Source of the DNA: Psychroserpens luteolus
GTDB taxonomy: Bacteria > Bacteroidota > Bacteroidia > Flavobacteriales > Flavobacteriaceae
NCBI RefSeq assembly: GCF_021032705.1
Contig: NZ_JAHVXI010000002.1
Location: forward strand, 642,490 to 706,489
Reading direction: 5' to 3'
DNA: 64,000 nt
A program made the translations under genes and the position numbers. Shown in pieces: positions 54,192 to 64,000 of this stretch (its first letter is position 1; every line of letters begins with the position of its first letter). A model generated the notes under the pieces. The model saw nothing but the letters and a program-made list of their open reading frames with translations, was not told where the DNA came from and ran no database searches.

Positions 54192-54219
54192 TGCGTTAAG
54201 GATTGACAGCATTGTTGGA

Positions 54220-54278
54220 GCTCCTCGTAGAGAGCGACTGCAAAAAGCCTGGCGTTTGGCTTGGTAAAAAGCCAAACG
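54220..54278 (+). repeat. Two hairpins between the small membrane protein and rplS
   Basis: A weak stem-loop GCTCCT...AGAGAGC (about 54220-54236) is followed by a strong one: CGTTTGGCTT (54253-54262) with AAGCCAAACG (54269-54278) around GGTAAA. The second has no T-run on the plus strand. The GC content is higher than around it. It lies upstream of the rplS promoter. It may be a Rho-independent stop, an mRNA-protecting hairpin or one copy of a dispersed element; copies elsewhere cannot be checked here. Confidence 0.4.
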
Positions 54279-54306
54279 AAACGCCCAAAAAATTATTGAT
54301 TAATAA

Positions 54307-54336
54307 TTGCGCATTATCAATTATTAATTATCTTTG
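54307..54336 (+). promoter_or_regulatory. Promoter of rplS
   Basis: TTG at 54307-54309, exactly 19 bases, then TATCTTTG at 54329-54336: a full match to the Bacteroidota consensus. The leader is about 65 bases long. Confidence 0.8.
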
Positions 54337-54407
54337 CACCACTTTTGGATTAACCTCTGGCGAGAATCGTGAATGTTGGTTTGAAACAACTTTATAAACA
54401 CAATAAA

Positions 54408-54758
54408 ATGAGTTCTTTAGTAAAATTTGTACAAGACGAATTTGTAACAAAAAAAGATTTTCCAGAATTTGGAGCAGGTGATACAATCACAGTGTATTAC
54501 GAAATTAAAGAAGGAAGCAAAACGCGTACACAGTTCTTTAAAGGAGTGGTATTGCAAGTAAAAGGATCTGGTACCTCACAAACATTTACCATTAGAAAAA
54601 TGTCTGGAACTATTGGAGTAGAACGTATCTTCCCAATTAACTTACCTGCACTTCAAAAAATTGAAGTGAACAAAAGAGGTAAAGTTAGAAGAGCAAGAAT
54701 CTACTACTTTAGAGGTCTTACTGGTAAGAAAGCTAGAATTAAAGAAGTTAGAAGATAG
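54408..54758 (+). CDS. rplS: 50S ribosomal protein L19
   Basis: Protein of the interface between the 30S and 50S subunits. I use the ATG at 54408 (MSSLVKFVQDEF), giving 116 residues, the usual length; an in-frame ATG at 54369 would add 13 residues not found in the family. FGAGDTITVYYEIKEG, FKGVVLQVKGSG, TFTIRKMSGTIGVERIFPINLP and RRARIYYFRGLTGKKARIKE are all characteristic. It has its own promoter and terminator. Confidence 0.98.
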   Translation: MSSLVKFVQDEFVTKKDFPEFGAGDTITVYYEIKEGSKTRTQFFKGVVLQVKGSGTSQTFTIRKMSGTIGVERIFPINLPALQKIEVNKRGKVRRARIYYFRGLTGKKARIKEVRR

Positions 54759-54785
54759 TAAGCTTCGACCACATAATTTCAAAAG

Positions 54786-54812
54786 AGCCTTGACAAATGT
54801 CAGGGCTTTTTT
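54786..54812 (+). terminator. Terminator after rplS
   Basis: AGCCTTGACA (54786-54795) pairs with TGTCAGGGCT (54798-54807), one G-T pair, loop AA, then six T. Confidence 0.85.
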
Positions 54813-55149
54813 AGTTATGAACTTTTGTTAATAACTACGGTTTATAAAATGTGAATATCTAAATTGGTTAAAAATTTGGAATTTTCAAACAAAAACATAC
54901 TTTAGCTAAACAATTAACAACAAACCTAGTTTGGTTTTGAATTAAGTTTCGAATTTATGTTAAATTGTAATAAAGCAACGTTCTTTATATAGTATTGTTT
55001 TTTGAGGTTTTGTAAACTGCAGGTGTAAGCGTGTAAGTAGCAGAATCATGAAGCTTGAGGTAAATTAGATGTGTAAGCAGGTGATTTGGTTGAAGCGGAA
55101 AGCTTTGAAAAAGTAACAGGAGCGAAAGTGAATGTGAAAAGGATGAGCA
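54813..55149 (+). other. Stretch of 337 bases without a recognised gene
   Basis: From about 55000 the plus strand becomes rich in G and A (GTGTAAG repeated at 55023, 55031 and 55070; GGAGCGAAAGTGAATGTG) with stop codons in every frame, unlike coding DNA around it. It precedes a short open frame and a strong terminator, so it may be transcribed as an RNA or a long leader. I recognise no known RNA family. Confidence 0.3.
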
Positions 55150-55353
55150 ATGTTTATTGAGGCATTCCAACACGAAAGTGAAAGATTAAGAGAAATAAAC
55201 ATCAAGGAAAACAATCTAAAACGAAACCGATTAGTAGCAGGTCAATACATTTTGAAAGTTATGAAAGGTTTCATTGAAATAGTGAAGCTTGAACCGAAAA
55301 AGGCAAGAGAACGCAAGTTCAATTGTTTTGATTTTAACAGTGATGTTAAATAG
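55150..55353 (+). CDS. Possible small protein of 67 residues
   Basis: MFIEAFQHESERLREINIKE begins a highly charged, probably helical protein with a hydrophobic middle (GQYILKVMKGFIEIVK) and a basic end. A stop codon lies two codons before the ATG. No family is recognised, and neither start signal nor codon use proves translation. A terminator follows 20 bases after the stop, which shows that something on this strand is transcribed. The alternative is that the whole of 55000-55420 is a non-coding RNA. Confidence 0.3.
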   Translation: MFIEAFQHESERLREINIKENNLKRNRLVAGQYILKVMKGFIEIVKLEPKKARERKFNCFDFNSDVK

Positions 55354-55373
55354 GTCACGTGTAGCTATCTCAA

Positions 55374-55423
55374 AAAAGCCATGTCAAAGTAGTTCTGCTA
55401 CAGTGATATGGCTTTTGTTTTTT
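55374..55423 (+). terminator. Long terminator hairpin after the 55.2-kb unit
   Basis: AAAAGCCAT (from 55374) pairs with ATGGCTTTT (to 55416). Inner pairs TCA/TGA and GTAG/CTAC extend the stem, and six T follow the closing G. Confidence 0.8.
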
Positions 55424-55448
55424 ATATGTACTCCTTTTTATAACTTTG
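55415..55448 (+). promoter_or_regulatory. Predicted promoter of the pentapeptide-repeat pseudogene
   Basis: TTG at 55415-55417 and TAACTTTG at 55441-55448 are 23 bases apart. The -7 element is a full match, 20 bases before the ATG. The -33 element overlaps the foot of the preceding terminator. Confidence 0.5.
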
Positions 55449-55468
55449 ATTACTAAACTATAGCCTAT

Positions 55469-56044
55469 ATGAACGTTCCCTTTATTAGTGATAAAACCTA
55501 TAAGAACATAAACTACACCAACACTAACCTTCCTAAAGCTGAATACGATAACTGCACTTTTATTAATTGTAATTTTTCAGAATCCTATATCTCTACTATT
55601 AGTTTTATGGATTGTGAATTTATCGATTGTAATTTTAGCATGGTGAAAGCAAAAGATGCCATTTTTAAAGATGTCTTATTTAATAATTGTAAGTTGGTAG
55701 GTTTTCCATTTCATGACTGTAATTCTTTCTTAATGTCTATGACCTTTAAATCATCGCAATTAAACTTCGCTTCTTTTCAAGATTTGAAATTAAAAGAGAC
55801 CACTTTTGACCAATGCTAGTTAGAACAAAGCGATTTTACCAATACAGATCTGAGTGGTTCTAAATTCAATAATTGTAATTTACATCAAGCTGTTTTTGAT
55901 CACTCTAATTTGACAAAAGTTGATTTCACCAATTCATATAATCTATCAATTAATCCAGAAATCAATATAATTAAACATGCTATATTCTCTAAAGAAAATG
56001 TACTAGGACTCTTAGATACTTATCAAATTAAGATTGAGGCCTAA
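55469..56044 (+). pseudogene. Pentapeptide-repeat protein interrupted by an in-frame TAG
   Basis: Codons 1-116 and 118-191 form one continuous pentapeptide-repeat protein in the same frame, split by TAG at 55817-55819. Before it: NCTFINCNFSES, DCEFIDCNFSMV, FNNCKLVGFPF, KLKETTFDQC; after it: LEQSDFTNTDLSGSKFNNCN, LHQAVFDHSNLTKVDF, and a C-terminal helix ending YQIKIEA. The repeat phase is unbroken over the stop, so a single substitution (for example CAG to TAG) is likely. Proteins of this kind (Qnr/McbG-like) mimic DNA or have unknown roles. The promoter and the frame are otherwise intact, which points to recent inactivation, readthrough or a sequencing error. Confidence 0.85.
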
Positions 56045-56183
56045 TTTTTAACTCCTTTTTCTGAAATTGATAAAAATAACGTCATAAATTATCGATTTCA
56101 TAATTTCTTACATAAAAGAACATACTTCAATAAAAAGCACTGTTTATGCGAGTTTTACATTTCTAAGAAACTTTAGTTTTTTG

Positions 56184-56191
56184 TATATTTG
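56184..56191 (+). promoter_or_regulatory. -7 element of the isocitrate dehydrogenase gene
   Basis: TATATTTG, full match, 50 bases before the ATG at 56242. No TTG at -33. Confidence 0.5.
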
Positions 56192-56226
56192 CACAGCTTA
56201 AAAACTAAGCGTTTTCTATACACTAA

Positions 56227-58461
<2,235 letters not shown>

Positions 58462-58485
58462 CTATTAAGCTAAATATAAAATCAG

Positions 58486-58514
58486 AGACTGTCTTAAAAG
58501 ACAGTCTTTTTTTT
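58486..58514 (+). terminator. Terminator after icd
   Basis: AGACTGTCTT (58486-58495) pairs with AAGACAGTCT (58498-58507), followed by a run of T. Confidence 0.9.
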
Positions 58515-58541
58515 GTATCAAACAAGTTGTAAATTTACAGA

Positions 58542-59477
58542 ATGACAAAAGAAAACCTTACAGCTTGCCATAATAGAATTAGACCGTTTATTCATAATAC
58601 ACCTGTTTTGAGTTCCAGACTGATTAATAAATTAGTTGGAGCTCAGCTTTTTTTTAAATGCGAAAACTTTCAGAAAACTGGTGCTTATAAAATGCGTGGT
58701 GCTACAAATGCTATTATGCAATTAACCGATGTACAAAAAGCTAAAGGTGTTGTGACACACTCTTCAGGAAATTTTGCTCAGGCCTTATCTTTTGCTGCAC
58801 AGAGTTTGGGAGTTAAAGCGACCATAGTAATGCCATCTAATTCTCCTGCTGTAAAAAAGAATGCTGTGTCACAATATGGAGGGCGTATAATAGAATGTGA
58901 ACCTACCATTGAAGCACGACAGAATGCTGCCGATAGCATAGTTAATGATACAGGTGCAACTTTTATACATCCATCAAATGACCCAAATGTAATCCTAGGT
59001 CAGGGAACAGCATGTATTGAACTACTTAACCAACAACCAGATCTAGATGCTGTCTTTTGCCCTGTAGGTGGAGGTGGTCTAATCGCTGGTTCAGCATTAG
59101 CTGCTTATTATTTTGGAAATGACTGTAATGTATTTGGAGGCGAACCTTTTGAAGCTGATGATGCCTATCGTTCGTTACAATCAGGAAAAATAGAAACTAA
59201 TGAGACTGCAAATACTATTGCAGATGGTTTACGAACACAATTAGGGCATCATAATTTTCCTATCATACTAAAACACGTTAAACACATCATAAGAGTTACT
59301 GAAAATGAAATTATTGAAGCCATGCGTTTTGTTTGGGAACGTATGAAAATTATCATAGAACCTTCAAGTGCAGTAGCCTTAGCTGCCGTTATAAAAGAGA
59401 AAGATCAATTTAAAAACAAAAAAGTTGGAATCATTATTTCTGGCGGAAATGTTGATATTAATGCGCTCCCTTTTTAA
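58542..59477 (+). CDS. Threonine/serine dehydratase or serine racemase (PLP enzyme)
   Basis: A 311-residue fold-type II PLP enzyme without a regulatory ACT domain. The PLP lysine is in the segment KCENFQKTGAYKMRGA (usual form SFKxRGA), SSGNFAQAL binds the substrate, CPVGGGGLIAG is the phosphate-binding glycine loop and IISGGNVD closes the site. Length and pattern fit serine racemase or catabolic threonine dehydratase; the sequence does not separate them. Monocistronic after a terminator. Confidence 0.9.
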   Translation: MTKENLTACHNRIRPFIHNTPVLSSRLINKLVGAQLFFKCENFQKTGAYKMRGATNAIMQLTDVQKAKGVVTHSSGNFAQALSFAAQSLGVKATIVMPSNSPAVKKNAVSQYGGRIIECEPTIEARQNAADSIVNDTGATFIHPSNDPNVILGQGTACIELLNQQPDLDAVFCPVGGGGLIAGSALAAYYFGNDCNVFGGEPFEADDAYRSLQSGKIETNETANTIADGLRTQLGHHNFPIILKHVKHIIRVTENEIIEAMRFVWERMKIIIEPSSAVALAAVIKEKDQFKNKKVGIIISGGNVDINALPF

Positions 59478-59503
59478 TAATTAATTAACTTTTAATGCTG
59501 TAA

Positions 59504-59530
59504 TTGTCAGATAGTTCTTTCTTAATTTTG
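59504..59530 (+). promoter_or_regulatory. Predicted promoter of the TonB-dependent receptor operon
   Basis: TTG at 59504-59506 and TAATTTTG at 59523-59530 are 16 bases apart. The -7 element is a full match and stands 4 bases before the first ATG (59535), predicting a leaderless message; the second ATG (59538) would be 7 bases away. Confidence 0.5.
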
Positions 59531-59534
59531 TTTT

Positions 59535-61919
59535 ATGATGTTAATTAAGAAAAGCCTCCTCCTTTTATTTCTGTTTATTACCAATTGCATATATGCCCAA
59601 GAAAAGTTTACACTAAGTGGTACAATTACCGATAGTAATAGTAATGAAACTCTAATTGGAGTGAATATTATTTTTCCTGAACTTCAAACAGGCACTAATA
59701 CTAATGAATATGGTTTCTACTCCATTTCACTTCCTAAAGGTGACTATAAAATACAGATTAGCTATTTAGGCTACACGACCATTTCTGAAACTATTTCTTT
59801 TTCCGAAGATAAAACCATCAATTATAAATTAACTGAAAGCTCTGAAAGTCTTGACGAGGTTGTCATTGAACAAGATGTAGAAAAGCTAAATATAAAGAAG
59901 CCACAGATGAGCGTTAATGCCTTATCTATTAACACTATCAAACAAATGCCTGTGGTTTTAGGTGAAGTAGACATCATTAAATCCATAACACTTTTACCTG
60001 GTGTAACGAATGCAGGTGAAGGTGCCTCTGGATTTAATGTAAGAGGAGGTTCGGCCGATCAAAATTTAATTTTATTAGATGAAGCGATTATATTTAATTC
60101 ATCACACCTATTTGGATTTTTCTCTGTATTTAATCCAGACGCGATTAAAGATTTAAAACTGTATAAAGGTGGAATTCCTGCGCGTTACGGTGGACGCGTG
60201 TCCTCAGTATTGGATATCTATCAAAAAGAAGGAAATAGTAAAAATTATAAACTTAGTGGTGGAATTGGAGCAGTGTCCAGTCGCTTATTAGCTCAAGGAC
60301 CTATTGTTAAAGATAAAGGTGCATTTCTTATTGGAGGAAGAGCGTCTTACGCACACTTATTCTTGCCTATTATCGATGACGAAAATAATAATGTGGCGTA
60401 TTTCTATGATTTAAATACTAAACTCAATTATAAAATAAATGATAATAACAATCTATATCTGTCTGGCTATTTTGGTCGTGATGTTTTCAGTATTGATGAT
60501 AATTTTGAAAACACTTATGGAAATACAGTCGTTAATTTGAGATGGAATCATTTATTTTCAGATAAGATCTTTTCAAATCTCTCGTTGATATATTCAGACT
60601 ATTTTTATGGACTTGAACTTGACTTTGTAGGATTTGAATGGGATTCTGGTATTAGAAATTTCAATTTAAAGTATGACTTCAAACATTACCTTAATACTAA
60701 ATTCCAACTGAGCTACGGTATCAATAATATTTACTATAAATTTAATCCAGGTGAAATAAAACCTAATCGTGAAGACTCTGGAATTGTTAGAGAAAAACTT
60801 ATCGATAAATATGCTAATGAATTTGCAGGTTATTTTGATGTGGAACACAAAATATCTAATAAACTCATTTTAAGATACGGCATTCGTTTAAGCAATTTTA
60901 TTAGATTAGGGCAAGATGAATTAAATGTATATCAAGACGATAATCCGCTCTTATTCAATGAAGAACTTCAAATTTATGAAGCAGCAGAACCAATAGATGT
61001 CAACCGATTTAGTAGGAGTGATAGAATTGAAACCTTCACAAATTTAGAACCAAGACTTTCTGTAGCCTATGCCTTCAATGATAATACGTCAATAAAAGCT
61101 AGTTATAATCGTATGGCCCAATACCTACATTTATTGTCAAATACGAGTTCTCCAACCCCTCTTGATGTTTGGACACCTAGTGGAAAATATATCAAACCAC
61201 AGTTACTAAACCAATATGCCTTTGGATATTTTAAAAACATTAAAGACAATACATACTCTTTAGAAACCGAAGTGTTTTATAAGGATATAAAAAATCGTAT
61301 TGACTATATAGATGGTGCAAATCTAATTGCAAATAATGCCATTGAACAAGACATTTTAAATGGAGAAGCACGAGCTTATGGTTTAGAAATTTTACTACGG
61401 AAAAATGAAGGAAAATTTAAAGGTTGGCTGGCTTATACCTTATCAAAATCTGAACAAAGAACTCCAGGAAGAACAGCTCTTGAAACAGGAATAAATAACA
61501 GTGAATGGTACAATACAGGTTATGATAAAACCCATGATATTTCTTTCAATGGAAATTATGAACTTAATGATAAATGGACATTTGGAGCGAATTTTATATT
61601 TCAAACAGGACAGCCTACAAATTATCCGTCTGGACAATTTCAATTTCAAGGCTTAACCGTTCCAATTTACGAAGGAGCAAGAAATAGTGAACGCTTACCT
61701 GCGTATCATCGTATTGACATTTCTGCGACCTTAACTCCTAGAAAAAATAAAAATAGAAAATGGCAAGGTGAATGGGTCTTTAGTATTTACAATTTATATA
61801 ACAGAAGAAATGCAGCCTCAATTAACTTTGCAAGAAATCAAGATACCTTTGTAAACGAAGCAACTCGAACCTCCATTTTCGGAATTATACCAGCGTTTAC
61901 TTATAATTTTAAATTTTAA
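59535..61919 (+). CDS. TonB-dependent receptor with CarboxypepD-like N-terminal domain
   Basis: A 794-residue outer-membrane receptor. Signal peptide cleaved near 21 (CIYAQ), a carboxypeptidase-regulatory-like domain (about 25-110, FTLSGTITDSNSNETLIGVNI), the plug domain (about 125-230, TLLPGVTNAGEGASGFNVRGGSADQNLILLDEA) and a 22-strand barrel ending in FTYNFKF with a terminal Phe. The DUF4249 lipoprotein gene follows after 3 bases, and the two are known partners in Bacteroidota nutrient uptake. The substrate is not evident; no enzyme or regulator gene is nearby to suggest it. Confidence 0.94.
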   Translation: MMLIKKSLLLLFLFITNCIYAQEKFTLSGTITDSNSNETLIGVNIIFPELQTGTNTNEYGFYSISLPKGDYKIQISYLGYTTISETISFSEDKTINYKLTESSESLDEVVIEQDVEKLNIKKPQMSVNALSINTIKQMPVVLGEVDIIKSITLLPGVTNAGEGASGFNVRGGSADQNLILLDEAIIFNSSHLFGFFSVFNPDAIKDLKLYKGGIPARYGGRVSSVLDIYQKEGNSKNYKLSGGIGAVSSRLLAQGPIVKDKGAFLIGGRASYAHLFLPIIDDENNNVAYFYDLNTKLNYKINDNNNLYLSGYFGRDVFSIDDNFENTYGNTVVNLRWNHLFSDKIFSNLSLIYSDYFYGLELDFVGFEWDSGIRNFNLKYDFKHYLNTKFQLSYGINNIYYKFNPGEIKPNREDSGIVREKLIDKYANEFAGYFDVEHKISNKLILRYGIRLSNFIRLGQDELNVYQDDNPLLFNEELQIYEAAEPIDVNRFSRSDRIETFTNLEPRLSVAYAFNDNTSIKASYNRMAQYLHLLSNTSSPTPLDVWTPSGKYIKPQLLNQYAFGYFKNIKDNTYSLETEVFYKDIKNRIDYIDGANLIANNAIEQDILNGEARAYGLEILLRKNEGKFKGWLAYTLSKSEQRTPGRTALETGINNSEWYNTGYDKTHDISFNGNYELNDKWTFGANFIFQTGQPTNYPSGQFQFQGLTVPIYEGARNSERLPAYHRIDISATLTPRKNKNRKWQGEWVFSIYNLYNRRNAASINFARNQDTFVNEATRTSIFGIIPAFTYNFKF

Positions 61920-61922
61920 CGT

Positions 61923-62744
61923 ATGAATCGGTTAATATATATTTTGATGATACTTTTTACATTCACAAGTTGTGAAGATGTAATTGATGTTGAAGTTCCT
62001 AACAGCGACCCTCGTTTGGTTGTCGATGCATCCTTCGAATTTTATTTTAATGAAAATCCTGTCACTATAGATGGCTATTTACGCTTGACAATGTCTGCTC
62101 CATTTTTTGACGATGGTGTACCCGCAGTTAATAATGCGACCGTATTTATAACAAATTTGGAAGACAATTCAATCGTAAATTTTGAAGCTTCAGGGGACGA
62201 AGGGTTTTATACGCCAATAGCTAACTCTGTAATAGTTCCTGAATTTGATGTTCTATATGAATTAACGGTGATTTATAACAATGAAACCTTTAAAGCGACA
62301 ACTCAACTCTATCCAACTACCGCAATAGATAATGTTGAACAAGGTGATGGAACATTATTCGAGGGTGACGAAACTGAAGTAAAAGTCACTTTTACTGATG
62401 ATGGTACTCGAGACGATTTTTATCTATTTGATTTTGATTTCAACTTATTAGAAGTAAGTGAAGATAGATTTTACCAAGGGGAAAGTTTCACATTCTCCTA
62501 TTTTTATGAAGATATGCTTCCTGGTCAAGAATTAACTATTAAAATCTTAGGAATTGACGAACGCTATTTCAATTATGCTGGCTTACTTATTGAGCAAAGT
62601 GAACAAGAAGGAGGCAATCCCTTTCAAACCACTCCTGCATTATTACGTGGTAATATTATAAACACAACAAATCCAGACAATTATGCCTTGGGTTACTTTA
62701 ATCTTTCTGAAGCTAATAGAATAAATTTCACGATTCAAGAATAG
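61923..62744 (+). CDS. DUF4249 lipoprotein, partner of the TonB-dependent receptor
   Basis: A 273-residue lipoprotein (lipobox FTSC, C17) with the DUF4249 pattern: CEDVIDVEVPNSDPRLVVDA at the start, VNNATVFITNLEDNS, YELTVIYNNETFKATT and a C-terminal part with NYAGLLIEQSEQEGGNPFQTTPALLRGNI. It should sit on the outer membrane next to the receptor. It ends the two-gene operon; murQ has its own promoter. Confidence 0.88.
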   Translation: MNRLIYILMILFTFTSCEDVIDVEVPNSDPRLVVDASFEFYFNENPVTIDGYLRLTMSAPFFDDGVPAVNNATVFITNLEDNSIVNFEASGDEGFYTPIANSVIVPEFDVLYELTVIYNNETFKATTQLYPTTAIDNVEQGDGTLFEGDETEVKVTFTDDGTRDDFYLFDFDFNLLEVSEDRFYQGESFTFSYFYEDMLPGQELTIKILGIDERYFNYAGLLIEQSEQEGGNPFQTTPALLRGNIINTTNPDNYALGYFNLSEANRINFTIQE

Positions 62745-62782
62745 CTTTATTCAAAATATATAGATAGAAGTCAAAAATACTT

Positions 62783-62790
62783 TATTTTTG
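62783..62790 (+). promoter_or_regulatory. -7 element of murQ
   Basis: TATTTTTG, full match to TAnnTTTG, 4 bases before the murQ ATG; a leaderless message is predicted. Confidence 0.5.
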
Positions 62791-62794
62791 ATTT

Positions 62795-63625
62795 ATGACA
62801 TTTATAAAAACAACTGAACAAGATTCTAATTACAATCATTTGGAAAAAATGACTGTTAATGAACTCTTGATCCATATGAATAATGAGGATAAAACGGTTC
62901 CTCTTGCTGTAGAAAAAGCTATTCCTCAAATTGAAATTTTAATTGAGCAGATTGCCTCAAAACTAAAAAATGGCGGGAGATTATTTTACATCGGAGCAGG
63001 TACAAGTGGTCGATTAGGTATTTTAGATGCTTCTGAATGCCCTCCAACCTTTGGTGTTTCTCACGATTTAGTTATTGGTCTTATTGCTGGTGGAGATTCA
63101 GCTATTAGAAAAGCTGTTGAGTTTGCTGAAGACTCTACAAGTCAAGGCTGGAAGGACTTGCAAGACCATGGTGTTTCTAAAAACGATGTTGTTATTGGTA
63201 TTGCTGCTTCAGGAACCACACCATATGTTATTGGAGCATTAGAACAATGCAATAAAGAACATATCATTACGGGTTGTATTACTTGCAACAAAAATAGTCC
63301 GTTATCCAATGTCTCAAAATATCCCATAGAAATCATTGTCGGTCCAGAATTTGTAACGGGTAGCTCTCGTATGAAAGCTGGAACCGCTCAAAAACTGGTT
63401 TTAAATATGATTTCCACTTCAACTATGATTAAACTCAATAAGGTAAAAGGAAATAAAATGGTAGATATGCAATTGAGTAATAATAAGTTGGTAGATAGAG
63501 GTATTAAAATGCTTATAAAAGAATTGGATATCAGTTTTAAAGAAGCAGAGCATTTATTAGAAAAACACAAAAATGTTAGAACCGCAATACAATACTATAC
63601 TAATGGAAACAAAAAGAACGAATAA
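62795..63625 (+). CDS. murQ: N-acetylmuramic acid 6-phosphate etherase
   Basis: MurQ removes D-lactate from MurNAc 6-phosphate in cell-wall recycling. The 276-residue SIS-domain protein has IGAGTSGRLGILDASECPPTFG (about 68-89), IGLIAGGDSAI, GIAASGTTPYVIGA and GSSRMKAGTAQKLVLN, all typical. Slightly shorter than E. coli MurQ (298). No PTS or MurNAc kinase gene is next to it, so uptake and phosphorylation must be encoded elsewhere. It overlaps the DUF6095 gene by 23 bases. Confidence 0.96.
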   Translation: MTFIKTTEQDSNYNHLEKMTVNELLIHMNNEDKTVPLAVEKAIPQIEILIEQIASKLKNGGRLFYIGAGTSGRLGILDASECPPTFGVSHDLVIGLIAGGDSAIRKAVEFAEDSTSQGWKDLQDHGVSKNDVVIGIAASGTTPYVIGALEQCNKEHIITGCITCNKNSPLSNVSKYPIEIIVGPEFVTGSSRMKAGTAQKLVLNMISTSTMIKLNKVKGNKMVDMQLSNNKLVDRGIKMLIKELDISFKEAEHLLEKHKNVRTAIQYYTNGNKKNE

Positions 63626-63836
63626 AGAACTATTAGTAAAAGGGATAAAAACTATGGGCTTAACTTTAGTTTTAATGTTCTTAGGACCAACGCTCTTTTA
63701 TGTTGGTCTTTCTAATCCAGAAAAGCCCTTATACATTCCAATTTTAATTGTGGCTTCGATTCTTTGTATTCTAGCCATATACTTTGCTTTTAAAGGATTA
63801 AAAACAATAATGGACAGTATGTTCAAAAATTCTTAG
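63603..63836 (+). CDS. DUF6095 small membrane protein
   Basis: I choose the ATG at 63603 (METKRTNKELLVKGIKTMG), which gives 77 residues with two membrane helices (about 18-36 and 42-62); an upstream ATG at 63573 adds ten residues that do not fit the family. The pattern LMFLGPTLFYVGLSNPEKPLYIPIL is that of the Flavobacteriaceae family DUF6095, often found after murQ. Function unknown. Confidence 0.75.
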   Translation: METKRTNKELLVKGIKTMGLTLVLMFLGPTLFYVGLSNPEKPLYIPILIVASILCILAIYFAFKGLKTIMDSMFKNS

Positions 63837-63889
63837 ATACCTTTTTTCTTCTATATATTTTATAAAAATAATAAGTACACAAAAAACAA

Positions 63890-63920
63890 AAACCCCGTTC
63901 TTATAATAAGAACGGGGTTT
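63890..63920 (-). terminator. Terminator of the rRNA operon
   Basis: AAACCCCGTTCTTA (63890-63903) and TAAGAACGGGGTTT (63907-63920) form a 14-base perfect stem with a 3-base loop, 7 bases after the 5S 3' end on the minus strand and followed there by a T-rich run. It may also stop the convergent murQ transcript. Confidence 0.9.
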
Positions 63921-63927
63921 CAAAAAA

Positions 63928-64000
63928 GGCGACGACCTACTCTCCCACGATTGCAGTACCATCGGCGCAAATGGGCTTAACTTCTCTGTTCGGAATGGTA
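63928..64000 (-). rRNA. rrf: 5S ribosomal RNA, 3' part (5' part outside window)
   Basis: On the minus strand the last 73 bases read as 5S rRNA: TACCATTCCGAACAGAGAAG, TTAAGCCCATTTGCGCCGAT, GGTACTGCAATCGTGGGAGA, GTAGGTCGTCGCC. Both the loop with CCGAACAGAGAAG and the final GGTCGTCGCC are characteristic. The 5' third and the rest of the rRNA operon lie beyond the right edge. Confidence 0.95.

Noticed and set aside
54985..55173. Minus-strand frame of 62 codons in the rplS-pentapeptide gap
   Set aside because: Ser/Leu-rich composition is the complement of a purine-rich strand; no promoter or family.

Overview
The window is a 64-kb stretch of a low-GC chromosome from a member of the Flavobacteriaceae (phylum Bacteroidota). 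The evidence is direct: several promoters of the Bacteroidota form (TTG, about 19 bases, TAnnTTTG), almost no Shine-Dalgarno sequences, three secreted proteins with type IX secretion C-terminal sorting domains, SusC-like and DUF4249 outer-membrane partners, a Bacteroidota-type omega subunit, and families largely confined to the phylum (DUF4835/PorD, DUF6913, DUF6095, DUF2279). The genus cannot be fixed from the sequence. It reads as core chromosome: I see no insertion sequence, prophage, CRISPR array or tRNA. The only stable RNA is the 3' part of a 5S rRNA at the right edge, on the minus strand.

Layout. 1-3.3 kb (+): end of a DUF3857/transglutaminase-like protein, a voltage-sensor potassium channel with a C-terminal zinc ribbon, miaA and a cold-shock protein. 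3.3-8.2 kb (-): glycosyltransferase, YbbR-like protein, coaE, then a sensor kinase and OmpR-type regulator. 8.3-12.3 kb (-): two large T9SS-secreted proteins. 12.5-19.9 kb (-): fabI, recN, DUF4835/PorD, coaBC, rpoZ, bamD, dapA, DUF6913. 20-21.6 kb (+): a 5'-nucleotidase split into two genes in reversed domain order. 21.6-23.7 kb: two related multi-spanning membrane proteins around a DoxX-like protein. 23.8-31.3 kb: ligA, then a GH20 hexosaminidase - CutC - GH2 beta-mannosidase operon. 31.3-36.7 kb: prmC/GNAT (-) and a tightly packed lipoprotein-ribD-HAD-EamA-YigZ operon (+). 36.9-42.5 kb: dnaA, tyrosine phosphatase, PQQ-type dehydrogenase, RsmI-like methylase, DUF2314 and TonB-C proteins. 42.6-46.7 kb (-): lysozyme-like protein and a dapF-GNAT-mltG-DUF2279 operon. 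46.8-54.8 kb (+): htrA, gap, two LVIVD lipoproteins, trmD and rplS. 54.8-55.4 kb: a puzzling mostly non-coding stretch that ends in a strong terminator. 55.5-63.8 kb (+): a pentapeptide-repeat pseudogene, monomeric isocitrate dehydrogenase, a serine/threonine dehydratase, a TonB-dependent receptor with its DUF4249 partner, murQ and DUF6095.

The most interesting signal is regulatory. Direct repeats of (C/T/G)GTTAA(A/T), spaced 10-12 bases as expected for an OmpR-family regulator, sit 24-29 bases upstream of the -7 elements of four transcription units: the sensor-kinase/regulator pair itself, the lysozyme-like gene, and both arms of the divergent dapF-mltG / htrA region. This suggests an autoregulated cell-envelope regulon encoded and partly contained in this window. 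A second shared promoter-operator block precedes the two related membrane proteins at 21.7 and 23.0 kb. Several genes have the -7 element only 4-8 bases before ATG, which predicts leaderless messages.
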